Source of the DNA: Alphaproteobacteria bacterium
GTDB lineage: Bacteria; Pseudomonadota; Alphaproteobacteria; Caulobacterales; Aquidulcibacteraceae
Assembly (NCBI GenBank): GCA_030430715.1
Contig: JAUIJZ010000024.1
Coordinates: forward strand, 1 to 35,843
DNA length: 35,843 nucleotides
Direction of reading: 5' to 3'
Positions within the stretch are counted from its first letter, which is position 1. Each line of letters starts with the position of its first letter. Under the pieces are notes generated by a model. That model did no database searches. It worked only from the letters and a program-made list of their open reading frames with translations, and was not told where the DNA came from. This document shows, piece after piece, positions 9,856 to 18,207 of the stretch. The translations under genes and the position numbers were made by a program.

Positions 9856-11313
9856 TTAACGGCGGAAGCCCTCTTCGCCGAGCGTCTCGTTGACTTCCTT
9901 CACCAGTTTGGCGTCGGAATCGATCAGACGCCGCTTCTTCCAATCGCCGCGCAGATAAATAGCGATCGTGACCAGCGTGGTCGCGACATTGGCGATGGGA
10001 AACGCCCACCAAATGCCGTCAACGCCGAGCGCGGTGTGTTTGCTGAGCACGTAGGCCAGCGGGAATTGCAGCACCCATTGTGAGACCAGAGAGATCACCA
10101 ACGGCGTGACCATGTCTCCGGCCGCGCGCAGCACGCCCGTCAGCGCGAACTGAACACCGACCGTGCACCAGAAGAACGCCATGATGCGCATCAGATGTGC
10201 GCCGCCCTCGATCACGTCGCCATCATTCGGGACGAAAAACGCGACGAAATGGTGCGCGAACAGAAAGGCCAGAGCGCCGAAACTGAACAGCAATCCGAAA
10301 CCAAGCACGGCGCCAAGGCGGCCAATCTCGCCAGCGCGGTCGATATTGCCGGCGCCGATATTCTGACCGGCCAGCGTGGACACCGCCATCGACAAACCAA
10401 ATGCCGGTATCATCACAACATTGAGCACGTTGGAGACAACGCCGTAGGACGCGATCGCGAGCGTGCCGAAGCTGGTGATGATGAAGGTCAGCACGGCCAT
10501 GCCCAACGCCCGCATCGACATCTCGGCCGACGCCGGCGCACCCAGGAAAAAAGCGCGCTTGATGTAGGTGAAGTCCGGCGTGAAATCCTTCCAGCGCAGA
10601 TGGATGCCAAACTTTCCGCTGAGCAGCACGGCGAGCACAGCCGCCGCCGCGAGCGATTGGGCCATCAGCGTGGTCATCGCCGAGCCCATCACGCCGAAGG
10701 CCGGAATTGGTCCCCAGCCGAAAATAAAGATCGGGTTCAGGATAAAGTTGAGGATGATCGAGCCGATCGAAATGTAGATCGGGATGGTGAGCTCGCCGAC
10801 CGCGCGCATGAGCGATTGGAACATGAAGGCGGAGAACGTGAACACCATGCCCGCGAAGGACACGCGCATGAAACCAAGCGCGCCATCATAAACCTCCGGC
10901 TCGACGCCGATCAGACGCAAGATGCCCGGCGCGGCGATGAAGCCTATCAAGCCCAAGACACCAGCGACCAGGACCGCCATCAGCAGCGATTGCGCCGCGA
11001 CATGGTTCACTTGATCGGTTTTACGCGCGCCAAAATATTGCGCGATCAAGGTCGAGCCGGCCATCGAGAAGCCGGTGCCCAACGAGATGCACAAGAAGAT
11101 GACCGGGAACGACACCGAGACCGCGGCGACGGCGGCGCCGCCTAAGCGCCCAACCCAAAACGCGTCGATCAGCTGATAGCCCGATTGGATGACGTTCATC
11201 AGCATGACAGGCGCCGCCAAAGTCAGCAGCGACTTTAGAATCGGTCCCTCAAGCAGCGCCCGTGCGCGCGCATCACTGCGGCTTTCGCCCGGCCTTCCCT
11301 CGGCGCGCGCCAT
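9856..11313 (-). CDS. MATE-family multidrug/Na+ or H+ antiporter
   Basis: This 485-residue protein shows the MATE pattern of two homologous six-helix halves. ILKSLLTLAAPVMLMNVIQSGYQLIDAFWVGRLGG at the N-terminus matches the first MATE helix pair, and the second half has NIGAGNIDRAGEIGRLGAVLGFGLLFSFG. Members export cationic drugs, dyes or metabolites using proton or sodium gradients. The N-terminal 25 residues are charged and cytoplasmic. It lies 68 bases after the secreted hypothetical protein and may share the priA transcript. The substrate is unknown. The stop is immediately adjacent to the stop of the convergent lipoprotein gene. Confidence 0.92.
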   Translation of the reverse strand: MARAEGRPGESRSDARARALLEGPILKSLLTLAAPVMLMNVIQSGYQLIDAFWVGRLGGAAVAAVSVSFPVIFLCISLGTGFSMAGSTLIAQYFGARKTDQVNHVAAQSLLMAVLVAGVLGLIGFIAAPGILRLIGVEPEVYDGALGFMRVSFAGMVFTFSAFMFQSLMRAVGELTIPIYISIGSIILNFILNPIFIFGWGPIPAFGVMGSAMTTLMAQSLAAAAVLAVLLSGKFGIHLRWKDFTPDFTYIKRAFFLGAPASAEMSMRALGMAVLTFIITSFGTLAIASYGVVSNVLNVVMIPAFGLSMAVSTLAGQNIGAGNIDRAGEIGRLGAVLGFGLLFSFGALAFLFAHHFVAFFVPNDGDVIEGGAHLMRIMAFFWCTVGVQFALTGVLRAAGDMVTPLVISLVSQWVLQFPLAYVLSKHTALGVDGIWWAFPIANVATTLVTIAIYLRGDWKKRRLIDSDAKLVKEVNETLGEEGFRR

Positions 11314-11381
11314 GCGCTCCCCCTGTCATGATCGTGCGGTGGCCTAGCTCAGTTCGGCAATCCTGCCCAGGGGCAAGCCCG

Positions 11382-11930
11382 TTAGCCCGGCGCCCCTCGC
11401 CCCGGAAAAGTCAGCGTGTAATCGGTCCAGCAACGCCGCGCGGCACGGCTGCCGGGAGGCGTGCAGGAGAGTGTGCGGTCAAGAATAGCAGCGTCGCGCT
11501 CAGGCGCGGCCAGCACGTAGCGCCCGGAGCGGTTACTTTCGCTGACGACATCTATCTGTGCGCCGGCAGCGCGCAAGGCCGCGAACAGCGCATCCCGGTC
11601 GTCGCCGCCGCCGAAATTGAAGGCGAGCAAGCGCACGCCGTATTCAGCGCCGAGCGCCGCTACGCCAACCTGTGCGCCCGATGCGCCAATCCAGCCGGTG
11701 CGTCGCACCTCGGCATGTTCAGGGCGGCCGCGCGGATCGGGATCCGGCAAATGCCAATGCATGTGCCGCGACACGCGAATGGACACTGCGCCCCAATCAT
11801 AAGCCCAATCGCCATAGCTTGACGGCGCCAGCGCCTCGATCATCACGCGCGCGGTTGCGGTTTCGATATTGTCTTGCGCGTAGGCAGGCGCTGCAAGTGC
11901 AAGCCAAAGGATCAGAAGCAGGCGCTGCAT
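11382..11930 (-). CDS. Secreted hypothetical protein
   Basis: The 182-residue product has a clear signal peptide, MQRLLLILWLALAAPAYAQ, with likely cleavage after AYA. The mature protein has no family I can name. Visible features are several aromatic residues (YGDWAYDWGAV, HMHWHLPDPD), a glycine-rich middle, and two cysteines in the last 35 residues (LSCTPPGS and ARRCWTDY) that could form a disulfide. It starts 3 bases after the priA stop and so is probably translated from the priA message. A periplasmic or exported role is inferred only from the signal. Confidence 0.7.
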   Translation of the reverse strand: MQRLLLILWLALAAPAYAQDNIETATARVMIEALAPSSYGDWAYDWGAVSIRVSRHMHWHLPDPDPRGRPEHAEVRRTGWIGASGAQVGVAALGAEYGVRLLAFNFGGGDDRDALFAALRAAGAQIDVVSESNRSGRYVLAAPERDAAILDRTLSCTPPGSRAARRCWTDYTLTFPGRGAPG

Positions 11931-11933
11931 GGC

Positions 11934-14213
11934 TTACAAGAATGAATACGGATCGACGTCGATCTGCACGCGCACCGCCGAGTGGAGTTTCACGCGCGCG
12001 ACCCAGGCCGCGAGGAAAGCGGAAAGATCGACGCCGCGATTGGCGCGAGCGAGAAAGCGCCGCCTGTGCATGCCGCGTATGATGGCGAGCGGCGCCGGCG
12101 CCGGGCCCCAAAGATCGAGCCCTTCGGCATTGGGCGCGGCCTTGCCCAGCGCATCCGCCGCTTCATTGGCCAGCTTCTCATCCGGCGCGGAGACAATCAC
12201 CGCGCCGAGGCGCCCGAAGGGCGGCATGCCGGCGTCTTCACGCTCGCGCGCTTCGGCGGCGAGAAATTCATCGCGGTCCTGGTTCGCCAGCGCCTGCATC
12301 ACGGCTTCATCCGGCGCATAGGTTTGAATAAGCGCCCTACCCGGCTTCTCATGACGGCCGGCGCGGCCCGCGACTTGGCTCACAAGCTGGAAGGTGCGCT
12401 CACCCGCACGCAGATCGCCGCCTTTCAAGCCAAGATCGGCATCCACGACGCCGACAAATGTCAGGTTCGGAAAGTTGTGGCCCTTGGCGACAATTTGCGT
12501 GCCGATCAAAATATCGATCTCGCCGCGTTCCATGCGCGCCACCAGATCGCGCACGGATTCCCCATCGGGCGTTGTGTCGGACGAAAAGATTTCGATGCGC
12601 GCCTGCGGAAAGAATTCGCGCACTTCCTCTTCAATGCGCTCAACGCCGGGGCCGATCGATACGAACGAATCCGGCGTCAAACATTCCGGACATTCCTTCG
12701 GCTTTGGAATGGAGAAGCCTGTGAGGTGGCACACCAGCCTGCCGGAATATTTGTGCTCCACCAGCCAGGAATCGCTGTCGGGCGAGCGCATGCGATGGCC
12801 GCACGCACGGCATAGCGTGAGCGGCGCGTAACCGCGCCGGTTCATATAGAAGAGCGATTGCTCCCCACGCAGCAAGGCTTCAGCTGCGCCCTTGATGAGC
12901 TTTGGCGAAAGCCAGCGGCCTTTCTCCGGCGGATCGAGCTTCATATCGACCAGTTCGACATCCGGCAGTTCGGCCGCGCCGTGGCGCATCGGCAGCTTCA
13001 CATGCGCGTATCGGCCCTGCTGCGCATTCACCAGCGTTTCAAGCGACGGCGTGGCGCTGGCGAGGATCAAAGCGCAATCGCCCAGCTTGGCGCGCGCCAC
13101 GGCCAGATCGCGCGCCTGATAAATCACGCCCTCCTCCTGCTTGTAGGAAGGATCGTGCTCTTCATCGATGACGATGAGCTTGAGGTTCGGGAACGGCAAG
13201 AACAGAGCCGAGCGCGCGCCGACCACGAGCCGCGCGCGGCCCGCTGCGACTTCACGCCAGGCGCGGCGGCGGGCTTTGTGCGCGATGGCCGAGTGCCACT
13301 CGACCGGCTCGACGCCGAAGCGCGCGGAGAAACGCGCCATCGCCGCCTGCGTCAGCGCGATCTCCGGGATCAGCACCAGCACTTGCGCGCCAGGGTCGGC
13401 GTGCAGCGCTTCCGCGACCGCTTCGAGATAGACTTCGGTTTTTCCTGAACCGGTGACGCCGTCGAGCAGAGCGACATGAAAGCCGCCCGCCCGCACCGGC
13501 GCGCAAACTTCTTCCGAAGCCGCCATTTGCGTCTCGGAAAGGTCTTTACCGCTGCGTGCGAGGTCGGGAGCGGGAAACGGCGGGTCTTCGCTGACTTCCA
13601 GCTTGGCCAGCGCCCCGCAATCGACCAGCCCCTTAACAACAGCTGAAGATGTATCGGCGCGGCGCGCCAGCTCTGCGGCGCTGACATGCTCTTTGGCCGC
13701 CTCTTCCAACACGCGCGCGCGCGCCTCGGTAACTTTTGGCGGCATCTCTCCTGTCGGCGCCAACACCATATGTGTTGGCGGCGGCAGCAGAGCTTCAGGC
13801 GAACGCGCGACCATGCGCACGATATCGCCGGGCGGGCGTACAAGATATTTGGCCGACCAATCGATGAAGCGGCGAGAGATATCCGGCAGCGGCGGACCAG
13901 GCAGCACGTCCTCGATCGCTTTCAAATTGCTCGCGGCGGCGCACTCTCGCTCCACGGCCCAGACCACGCCGCGCACAAGCCGCGAGCCGATCGGCGCGAT
14001 CACATGCATGCCGGGCTCGATGCCGAGCGATGACGGCGCGCGATAGTCAAACGGCTCCGGCAGCGGCAGCGGAAACAACACCGCCACCTTATCCAGCGTA
14101 TCCGCCTCGTAGGCCGCCCCCTCTTCCGCAACCGCGAAAAGCGGGCCTGCGGGCTTGGGTGCGCGCTGGCGCTTCAGCGCATCGAGGGCGCGGCGGCGGG
14201 CAGTCGAATTCAT
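11934..14213 (-). CDS. priA: Primosomal replication restart helicase PriA, with one zinc site lost
   Basis: PriA recognises stalled forks and D-loops and reloads the replicative helicase. The 759-residue protein has the N-terminal DNA-binding domain (KVAVLFPLPLPEPFDYRAP), Walker A DGVTGSGKTEVYLE (GSGKT at 255-259), the DEEH box at 350-353, the aromatic-rich loop DPSYKQEEGVIYQARDLA, and helicase motifs V/VI (GTQIVAKGHNFPNL, QVAGRAGRHEKPG). The zinc region is odd: CRAC (468, 471) and CPEC (508, 511) are kept, but positions equal to the third, fourth and sixth cysteines are Ser477, Ser480 and Thr498, leaving Cys495 alone. One zinc site should be intact and the other gone. Divergent from xerC. 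Confidence 0.97.
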   Translation of the reverse strand: MNSTARRRALDALKRQRAPKPAGPLFAVAEEGAAYEADTLDKVAVLFPLPLPEPFDYRAPSSLGIEPGMHVIAPIGSRLVRGVVWAVERECAAASNLKAIEDVLPGPPLPDISRRFIDWSAKYLVRPPGDIVRMVARSPEALLPPPTHMVLAPTGEMPPKVTEARARVLEEAAKEHVSAAELARRADTSSAVVKGLVDCGALAKLEVSEDPPFPAPDLARSGKDLSETQMAASEEVCAPVRAGGFHVALLDGVTGSGKTEVYLEAVAEALHADPGAQVLVLIPEIALTQAAMARFSARFGVEPVEWHSAIAHKARRRAWREVAAGRARLVVGARSALFLPFPNLKLIVIDEEHDPSYKQEEGVIYQARDLAVARAKLGDCALILASATPSLETLVNAQQGRYAHVKLPMRHGAAELPDVELVDMKLDPPEKGRWLSPKLIKGAAEALLRGEQSLFYMNRRGYAPLTLCRACGHRMRSPDSDSWLVEHKYSGRLVCHLTGFSIPKPKECPECLTPDSFVSIGPGVERIEEEVREFFPQARIEIFSSDTTPDGESVRDLVARMERGEIDILIGTQIVAKGHNFPNLTFVGVVDADLGLKGGDLRAGERTFQLVSQVAGRAGRHEKPGRALIQTYAPDEAVMQALANQDRDEFLAAEAREREDAGMPPFGRLGAVIVSAPDEKLANEAADALGKAAPNAEGLDLWGPAPAPLAIIRGMHRRRFLARANRGVDLSAFLAAWVARVKLHSAVRVQIDVDPYSFL

Positions 14214-14324
14214 AGCGTCAACCTAGGGGCGCCAGAGATTCGACGGAAGGTCCGCCAGCACATCGGCGCTCCGCAGCGCGCCCATCCATAGCGGACGTTC
14301 ACTTTTGCCCCCTATGCTTTCCAC

Positions 14325-15236
14325 ATGAACGCCGCCGGCCTGCTCACGGAATGGATCGCGCACCTGCGCGACGAGCGCCGCTTCGCCGCCCATTCGGTCG
14401 AAGCCTATGGCCGCGATGTCGGCGCCTTCCTTGGCTTCTTGCAGAGCCATCTCGGCGGCGAAGCCACGCTGAGCGATCTCGGCGCGCTCGAACCACGCGA
14501 TCTGCGCGCCTATCTTGCGCATCGCCGCCAAGGCGAACAGGCGCTCTCAGACCGCTCGATTTCGCGCGCGCTTGCAGCGATACGCGGCTTTTTCCGCTAT
14601 CTGGAACGCCGGCACGGGCTGACGAATGCGCGCCTTTCCTTGGTGCGCGGCCCGCGCCTGAAACGCAGCCTGCCCCGCCCTGTCAGTGAAAGCGCGGCCC
14701 GCTCATTGATCCAAGAAGCCGAGGCGGACGCACCGCAAGAATGGACCGGCGCACGCGATGCGGCGCTGGTGACGCTGCTTTACGCGGCCGGGCTGCGCAT
14801 CTCCGAAGCGCTGGCGTTGACCGGCGCTGACAGACCGTTGCCGGAGGCGCTGCGCGTACACGGCAAAGGCGGCAAGGAACGGCTTGTGCCGATGCTGCCG
14901 GCAGCGCGCGACGCCGTGGAGCGCTACGCGGCGCTGTGCCCCTACGCGCTTACGGGAGACGCGCCGCTGTTCCGCGCCGCGCGCGGCGGCCCCTTCTCCG
15001 CACGCATGGCGCAGGCCGTGTTGGCCGATCTGCGCGGCCGTTTGGGATTGCCTTCAAGCGCTACGCCGCATGCTTTGCGGCACGCATTCGCCACGCATTT
15101 GCTTGCGCACGGCGCCGATCTGCGTGCGATCCAGGAATTGCTCGGGCACGAATCGCTTTCGACGACTCAAGGCTACACAAGCGTCGAAGCGCAAAAAATT
15201 TTGCAGGCCCATCGGCGTGCACACCCGCGCGCTTGA
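14325..15236 (+). CDS. xerC: Tyrosine site-specific recombinase XerC
   Basis: XerC with XerD resolves chromosome dimers at dif. The 303-residue protein has the N-terminal SAM-like DNA-binding domain (residues 1-95, with YGRDVGAFLGFL and the SISRALAAIRGFFRYL helix) and the catalytic domain. All active-site residues are visible: Arg158 in AGLRISEAL, Lys181 in GKGGKERLVP, His249 and Arg252 in HALRHAFATH, His275 in LLGHESLSTT, and the nucleophile Tyr284 in TQGYTSV. The usual family sequence around the tyrosine is TQIYTHV, so this is slightly divergent. xerC beside priA is a common alphaproteobacterial arrangement, which favours XerC over a phage integrase. Confidence 0.93.
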   Translation: MNAAGLLTEWIAHLRDERRFAAHSVEAYGRDVGAFLGFLQSHLGGEATLSDLGALEPRDLRAYLAHRRQGEQALSDRSISRALAAIRGFFRYLERRHGLTNARLSLVRGPRLKRSLPRPVSESAARSLIQEAEADAPQEWTGARDAALVTLLYAAGLRISEALALTGADRPLPEALRVHGKGGKERLVPMLPAARDAVERYAALCPYALTGDAPLFRAARGGPFSARMAQAVLADLRGRLGLPSSATPHALRHAFATHLLAHGADLRAIQELLGHESLSTTQGYTSVEAQKILQAHRRAHPRA

Positions 15237-15457
15237 CCTTTTTCAGCACGTACAACTCGGCTGCGAGCCTTGAAAAATAAGGCGCGCGTAGAAATTCCGC
15301 GCGTCTTGTACAGAGCAGAAAAGACGAATGCAGAAAAATGCGCGCTAGTCTTCGCAGCAACTATTCGCAAACCAAATTCCGTCAAAAAACAACCTCGGAG
15401 AAACAAAACAACTCCAACCAACCCACGTCCAACACTTGTAAACATGAGGAAACGAAA
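15233..15457 (+). promoter_or_regulatory. A-rich leader and possible promoter of the histone-like gene
   Basis: This 221-base intergenic stretch is much richer in A than its surroundings, especially 15260-15457, with many AAA runs. A TTGACC at 15233-15238 (overlapping the xerC stop) and CGTACAAC at 15249-15256 resemble the Caulobacter-type housekeeping -35 and -10 elements, although the spacing is about one base short. If used, the 5' untranslated leader would be near 200 bases. GAGGA lies seven bases before the ATG at 15458. No known riboswitch was recognised. Confidence 0.3.
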
Positions 15458-15796
15458 ATGGCTAAGAAGGTAAAGAAGGCGGCTAAGAAGCCCGCGAAGA
15501 AGATGGCCCGCAAGACGGTCCGCAAGACGGCGAAGAAGACGGCTCGCAAGACCGTCCGTAAGGCCAAGAAGACCGCGAAGAAGGCGGTTCGCAAGACGGC
15601 AAAGAAGTCCGTCCGCAAGACCGCGAAGAAGTCGGTCCGCAAGGCCGCGAAGAAGACCGCTCGCAAGGGCGCGAAGAAGTCGGTCCGCAAGACCGCGAAG
15701 AAGACCGCGCGCAAGAGCGTGCGTAAGGCTGCGAAGAAGCCGGTGCGTAAGGCCCGTAAGGCCCGCAAGACGAAGGCTGCCGCCGCCGCTATGTAA
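15458..15796 (+). CDS. Histone H1-like lysine/alanine-rich DNA-binding protein
   Basis: The 112-residue product is almost entirely Lys, Ala, Arg, Thr, Ser and Val, arranged as degenerate repeats of units such as KKTARKTVRKTA and KKSVRKTAKK, and ends with an alanine run. This is the composition of eukaryotic H1 C-terminal tails and of bacterial H1-like proteins (AlgP, Hc1, BpH families). These bind DNA without sequence specificity and compact the nucleoid; some bind RNA. It is a monocistronic unit with an A-rich leader, a GAGGA site and a strong terminator just after the stop. The repeats make its length prone to change by recombination. Function is inferred from composition only. Confidence 0.85.
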   Translation: MAKKVKKAAKKPAKKMARKTVRKTAKKTARKTVRKAKKTAKKAVRKTAKKSVRKTAKKSVRKAAKKTARKGAKKSVRKTAKKTARKSVRKAAKKPVRKARKARKTKAAAAAM

Positions 15797-15807
15797 GGCG
15801 ACTAGGA

Positions 15808-15833
15808 AAGGGGGACGCTGAGGCGTCCCCCTT
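15808..15833 (+). terminator. Rho-independent terminator after the histone-like gene
   Basis: AAGGGGGACGC (15808-15818), a 4-base loop TGAG, and GCGTCCCCCTT (15823-15833) form a perfect 11-bp stem, followed by a T-rich but interrupted tail (CTCCGTTCT). It begins 12 bases after the stop codon at 15796. Confidence 0.85.
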
Positions 15834-15986
15834 CTCCGTTCTAGATCCTCGAAATTCCCGCAAATACACGCAAAGATCGGCCGATACAGTCAGGATTGCA
15901 TGCGCGCACCGCGACTTCACTGCCCACGCTCATTGTTCGAACGCCGCAGACTGGCTCGCCGTCACTACCGATACCGATGAAACCGA

Positions 15987-16015
15987 AAAACGCCGGCCCT
16001 CAAAGCCGGCGTTTT
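15987..16015 (-). terminator. Bidirectional rho-independent terminator after the GNAT gene
   Basis: AAAACGCCGGC (15987-15997) and GCCGGCGTTTT (16005-16015) form an 11-bp stem around a 7-base loop. On the minus strand it follows the GNAT stop by 7 bases and continues into T-rich sequence. On the plus strand it is followed by CGTTTTGTT, so it can also stop plus-strand transcription. The interval 15834-15986 between this and the preceding terminator holds no recognisable gene. Confidence 0.85.
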
Positions 16016-16022
16016 CGTTTTG

Positions 16023-16550
16023 TTAAGCCGCGGCGCTGAGCGCCCATTGCGCCACGCCCGGATAAGGCGGCGCGCCCGTGTCGGCGAAGCCATTGCTGGC
16101 GAAAGCCGCGGCTGCATGTAAATCCTCGGCGTCGAGATGGGCGATGACGCGGCGGGCGCCATTGGCCAGGCCCCAGGCGCTTAAAGCGCGAACCGTCTCA
16201 CGCCCGTAGCCGAGACCGCGAAACTCCGGCAGCAAGCCAAACGCAAGCTCGACATCGCCGACATCGTCAGGCCGGCCAATCAAAGCGGCAATGCCGACCA
16301 GGCGCGGCGGCGTGCGCTCGGCGCCTGCCGCAAGCAAGGCCCAGCCATACCAGCCCTGCCCTTCCGGATCGTGCACCAGTTCGCGCTGCGCCCAGTCGAA
16401 CGCGGCGGGTTCAAACGGCGCCGGCGGCCAGAGCGGCTCATGCATCACGGCGATGGCGTTGAAGAAAGAACTGCGGCTGCTCGCCTGCAGCGCGGCTAAA
16501 TTCTGATCCAGCGCCAACAGCGCCAAGCGATCCGACGTCACGACAAGCAT
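16023..16550 (-). CDS. GNAT-family N-acetyltransferase
   Basis: The 175-residue protein follows the RimJ/RimL-like GNAT pattern. The N-terminal MLVVTSDRLALLALD strand is followed by GWYGWALLAAG and LVGIAALIG beta strands, and by the acetyl-CoA-binding segment FGLLPEFRGLGYGRETVRAL (about residues 104-123) with the RGLGYG pyrophosphate loop. The C-terminal part (RRVIAHLDAEDLHAAAAFASNGF) is the usual strand-helix that closes the fold. The acceptor could be a protein N-terminus, amino acid or small amine and cannot be read from sequence. It lies 107 bases after lpdA and ends at a strong terminator, so it may be the last gene of that unit. Confidence 0.85.
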   Translation of the reverse strand: MLVVTSDRLALLALDQNLAALQASSRSSFFNAIAVMHEPLWPPAPFEPAAFDWAQRELVHDPEGQGWYGWALLAAGAERTPPRLVGIAALIGRPDDVGDVELAFGLLPEFRGLGYGRETVRALSAWGLANGARRVIAHLDAEDLHAAAAFASNGFADTGAPPYPGVAQWALSAAA

Positions 16551-16628
16551 GCGATCTCCCCTCGCCTACTGTGCGCAACAGAAGAGCCTATGCTTCACGG
16601 GACAAAAAGTGAGGATTTGGCAATATCC

Positions 16629-16648
16629 ACAGCTCGGCCCCGAGCTGT
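16629..16648 (-). other. Perfect inverted repeat downstream of lpdA
   Basis: ACAGCTCGG and CCGAGCTGT are separated by two bases, ten bases after the lpdA stop. In RNA this would be a stem of about 8 bp with a small loop. No U-run follows, so it may be a processing or 3'-protecting hairpin, or a weak terminator between lpdA and the GNAT gene. Confidence 0.45.
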
Positions 16649-16657
16649 CGCGCACGC

Positions 16658-18055
16658 CTAGGCCTGCATCAGCCAGCCATCGACGCCCTTCGCCGCTTCG
16701 CGGATCGCTTCGCTCATGGTCGGATGCGCGTGACACGTGCGCGCGATATCCTCGGCGGAAGCGCCGAACTCCATCGCCACGCAGATCTCGCCGATCATCT
16801 CTCCAACACCGGCGCCGATCATGTGCGCGCCGACGACGCGCTTGGTGGCGACGTCTTCCAGCACTTTGACCATGCCGTCGGGCTGGTGATTGGTGCGGGC
16901 GCGCGAATTGGCCATCATCGGGAACTTGCCGACCTTGTACTCGACGCCCGCAGCCTTCAGCTCTTCTTCGGTCTTGCCGACGCCCGCAACTTCCGGGTCC
17001 GTGTACACGACGCTCGGGATGATGTCGTAATTCACGTGGCCCCATTGGCCGGCGATGATTTGCGCAACAGTAATGCCTTCTTCTTCGGCCTTGTGGGCCA
17101 GCATCAGCCCATGCGTGCAATCGCCGATCGCGTAAATGCCCTCGGCGCTGGTACGGTGATGATCGGTTTCGATGAAGCCGCGCTGATCCGTGCGCACGCC
17201 CGCCCCCTCAAGACCAAGATTCGCCGTGAACGGTTTGCGGCCAATCGCGACCAGCACGACATCCGCTTCCAGGATGCGGTCTTGGCCACCCTTGGCGGGC
17301 TCAATCGAGACCTGCAGGCTGTCGCCGGTTTTTTCCACTGCGGTGACTTTCTGGCCAAGCTCGAAAGTCATCCCCTGCTTCTTCAGCACACGCTGCAGCA
17401 CCGTCGAAACTTCACCATCCATGCCAGGCGTGATGCGATCGAGAAACTCGACCACGGTCACCTCCGCGCCGAGCCGCCGCCAGACTGAACCAAGTTCAAG
17501 GCCGATGACGCCAGCGCCGATCACCATCAGCTTTTTCGGCACTTCCTGCAGATCGAGCGCGCCCGTCGAAGACACGATCCGCTCTTCATCGATCTCAATA
17601 CCCGGCAGACCCGCCGGGACCGATCCCGTGGCGATGACAATATTCTTCGCTTCCAGAACCTGCTTGCCGCCATCCTCGGCTGTCACCTCAACGCGGCCCT
17701 TGCCGGCGATGCGGCCCATGCCTTTGACGTAATCGACCTTGTTCTTCTTCATCAAGAACTCGACGCCCTTGGTCAGGCCGTCGACAGCTTCGTTCTTCTG
17801 CTTCAGCATTTGCGGCAGATCGAGCGAGAGGCCCTCGACCTTCACACCCATGCTGGGGAAGGTCTTGCGCGCAGCCTCGTAATATTCGCTAGCGTGCAAC
17901 AATGCCTTGGAGGGAATGCAGCCGACATTCAGGCACGTGCCCCCAAGTTTGCCGCGGCTTTCGATGATCGCCGTCTTGAGGCCCAGCTGGCCAGCGCGGA
18001 TCGCGCAATTATAGCCGCCGGGGCCACCCCCGATAATGACGACATCATACGACAT
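16658..18055 (-). CDS. lpdA: Dihydrolipoamide dehydrogenase (E3)
   Basis: E3 is the FAD enzyme that reoxidises dihydrolipoyl groups with NAD+ in 2-oxoacid dehydrogenase complexes. The 465-residue protein has the FAD-binding [21 protein letters not shown] (residues 5-25), redox disulfide [13 protein letters not shown] (Cys41, Cys46), NAD-binding [26 protein letters not shown], the FAD-contacting [20 protein letters not shown], and the catalytic His-Glu region [13 protein letters not shown]. The ATG at 18055 is chosen because GGAG precedes it and the FAD motif follows directly. The gene lies in the same region as sucAB, so it probably serves 2-oxoglutarate dehydrogenase. E3 also commonly recycles Ohr through lipoylated proteins, a possible link to ohr in the atp operon. 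Confidence 0.97.
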   Translation of the reverse strand: MSYDVVIIGGGPGGYNCAIRAGQLGLKTAIIESRGKLGGTCLNVGCIPSKALLHASEYYEAARKTFPSMGVKVEGLSLDLPQMLKQKNEAVDGLTKGVEFLMKKNKVDYVKGMGRIAGKGRVEVTAEDGGKQVLEAKNIVIATGSVPAGLPGIEIDEERIVSSTGALDLQEVPKKLMVIGAGVIGLELGSVWRRLGAEVTVVEFLDRITPGMDGEVSTVLQRVLKKQGMTFELGQKVTAVEKTGDSLQVSIEPAKGGQDRILEADVVLVAIGRKPFTANLGLEGAGVRTDQRGFIETDHHRTSAEGIYAIGDCTHGLMLAHKAEEEGITVAQIIAGQWGHVNYDIIPSVVYTDPEVAGVGKTEEELKAAGVEYKVGKFPMMANSRARTNHQPDGMVKVLEDVATKRVVGAHMIGAGVGEMIGEICVAMEFGASAEDIARTCHAHPTMSEAIREAAKGVDGWLMQA

Positions 18056-18207
18056 GAAAGCTCCGATTGCGGTGCGCGGCGCGCGTTCAGCGCGCATAGG
18101 ATTCGGCGAGGAACATAGAAACCGCGCGCGCGGCGATCAATCGGCAGCGCTGGGCATTGCAGGCGCCCGAGGAAGTTCTTCCGCCTCCGGACTACAAATT
18201 AGCGCGA

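Noticed and set aside
14325-15236. Tyrosine recombinase as part of an integrated element
   Set aside because: It is adjacent to priA with full XerC features. No attachment repeats, phage or transfer genes are nearby, so chromosomal XerC is the better reading.
15470-15790. Regular short repeats that might suggest a CRISPR array or DNA satellite
   Set aside because: Repeats are in phase with codons, degenerate, without constant spacers, and encode the Lys/Ala repeats of the histone-like protein.
15935-15942. GTTCGAAC resembling a tRNA T-loop
   Set aside because: No acceptor, D or anticodon stems can be folded around it, so a tRNA is not supported.
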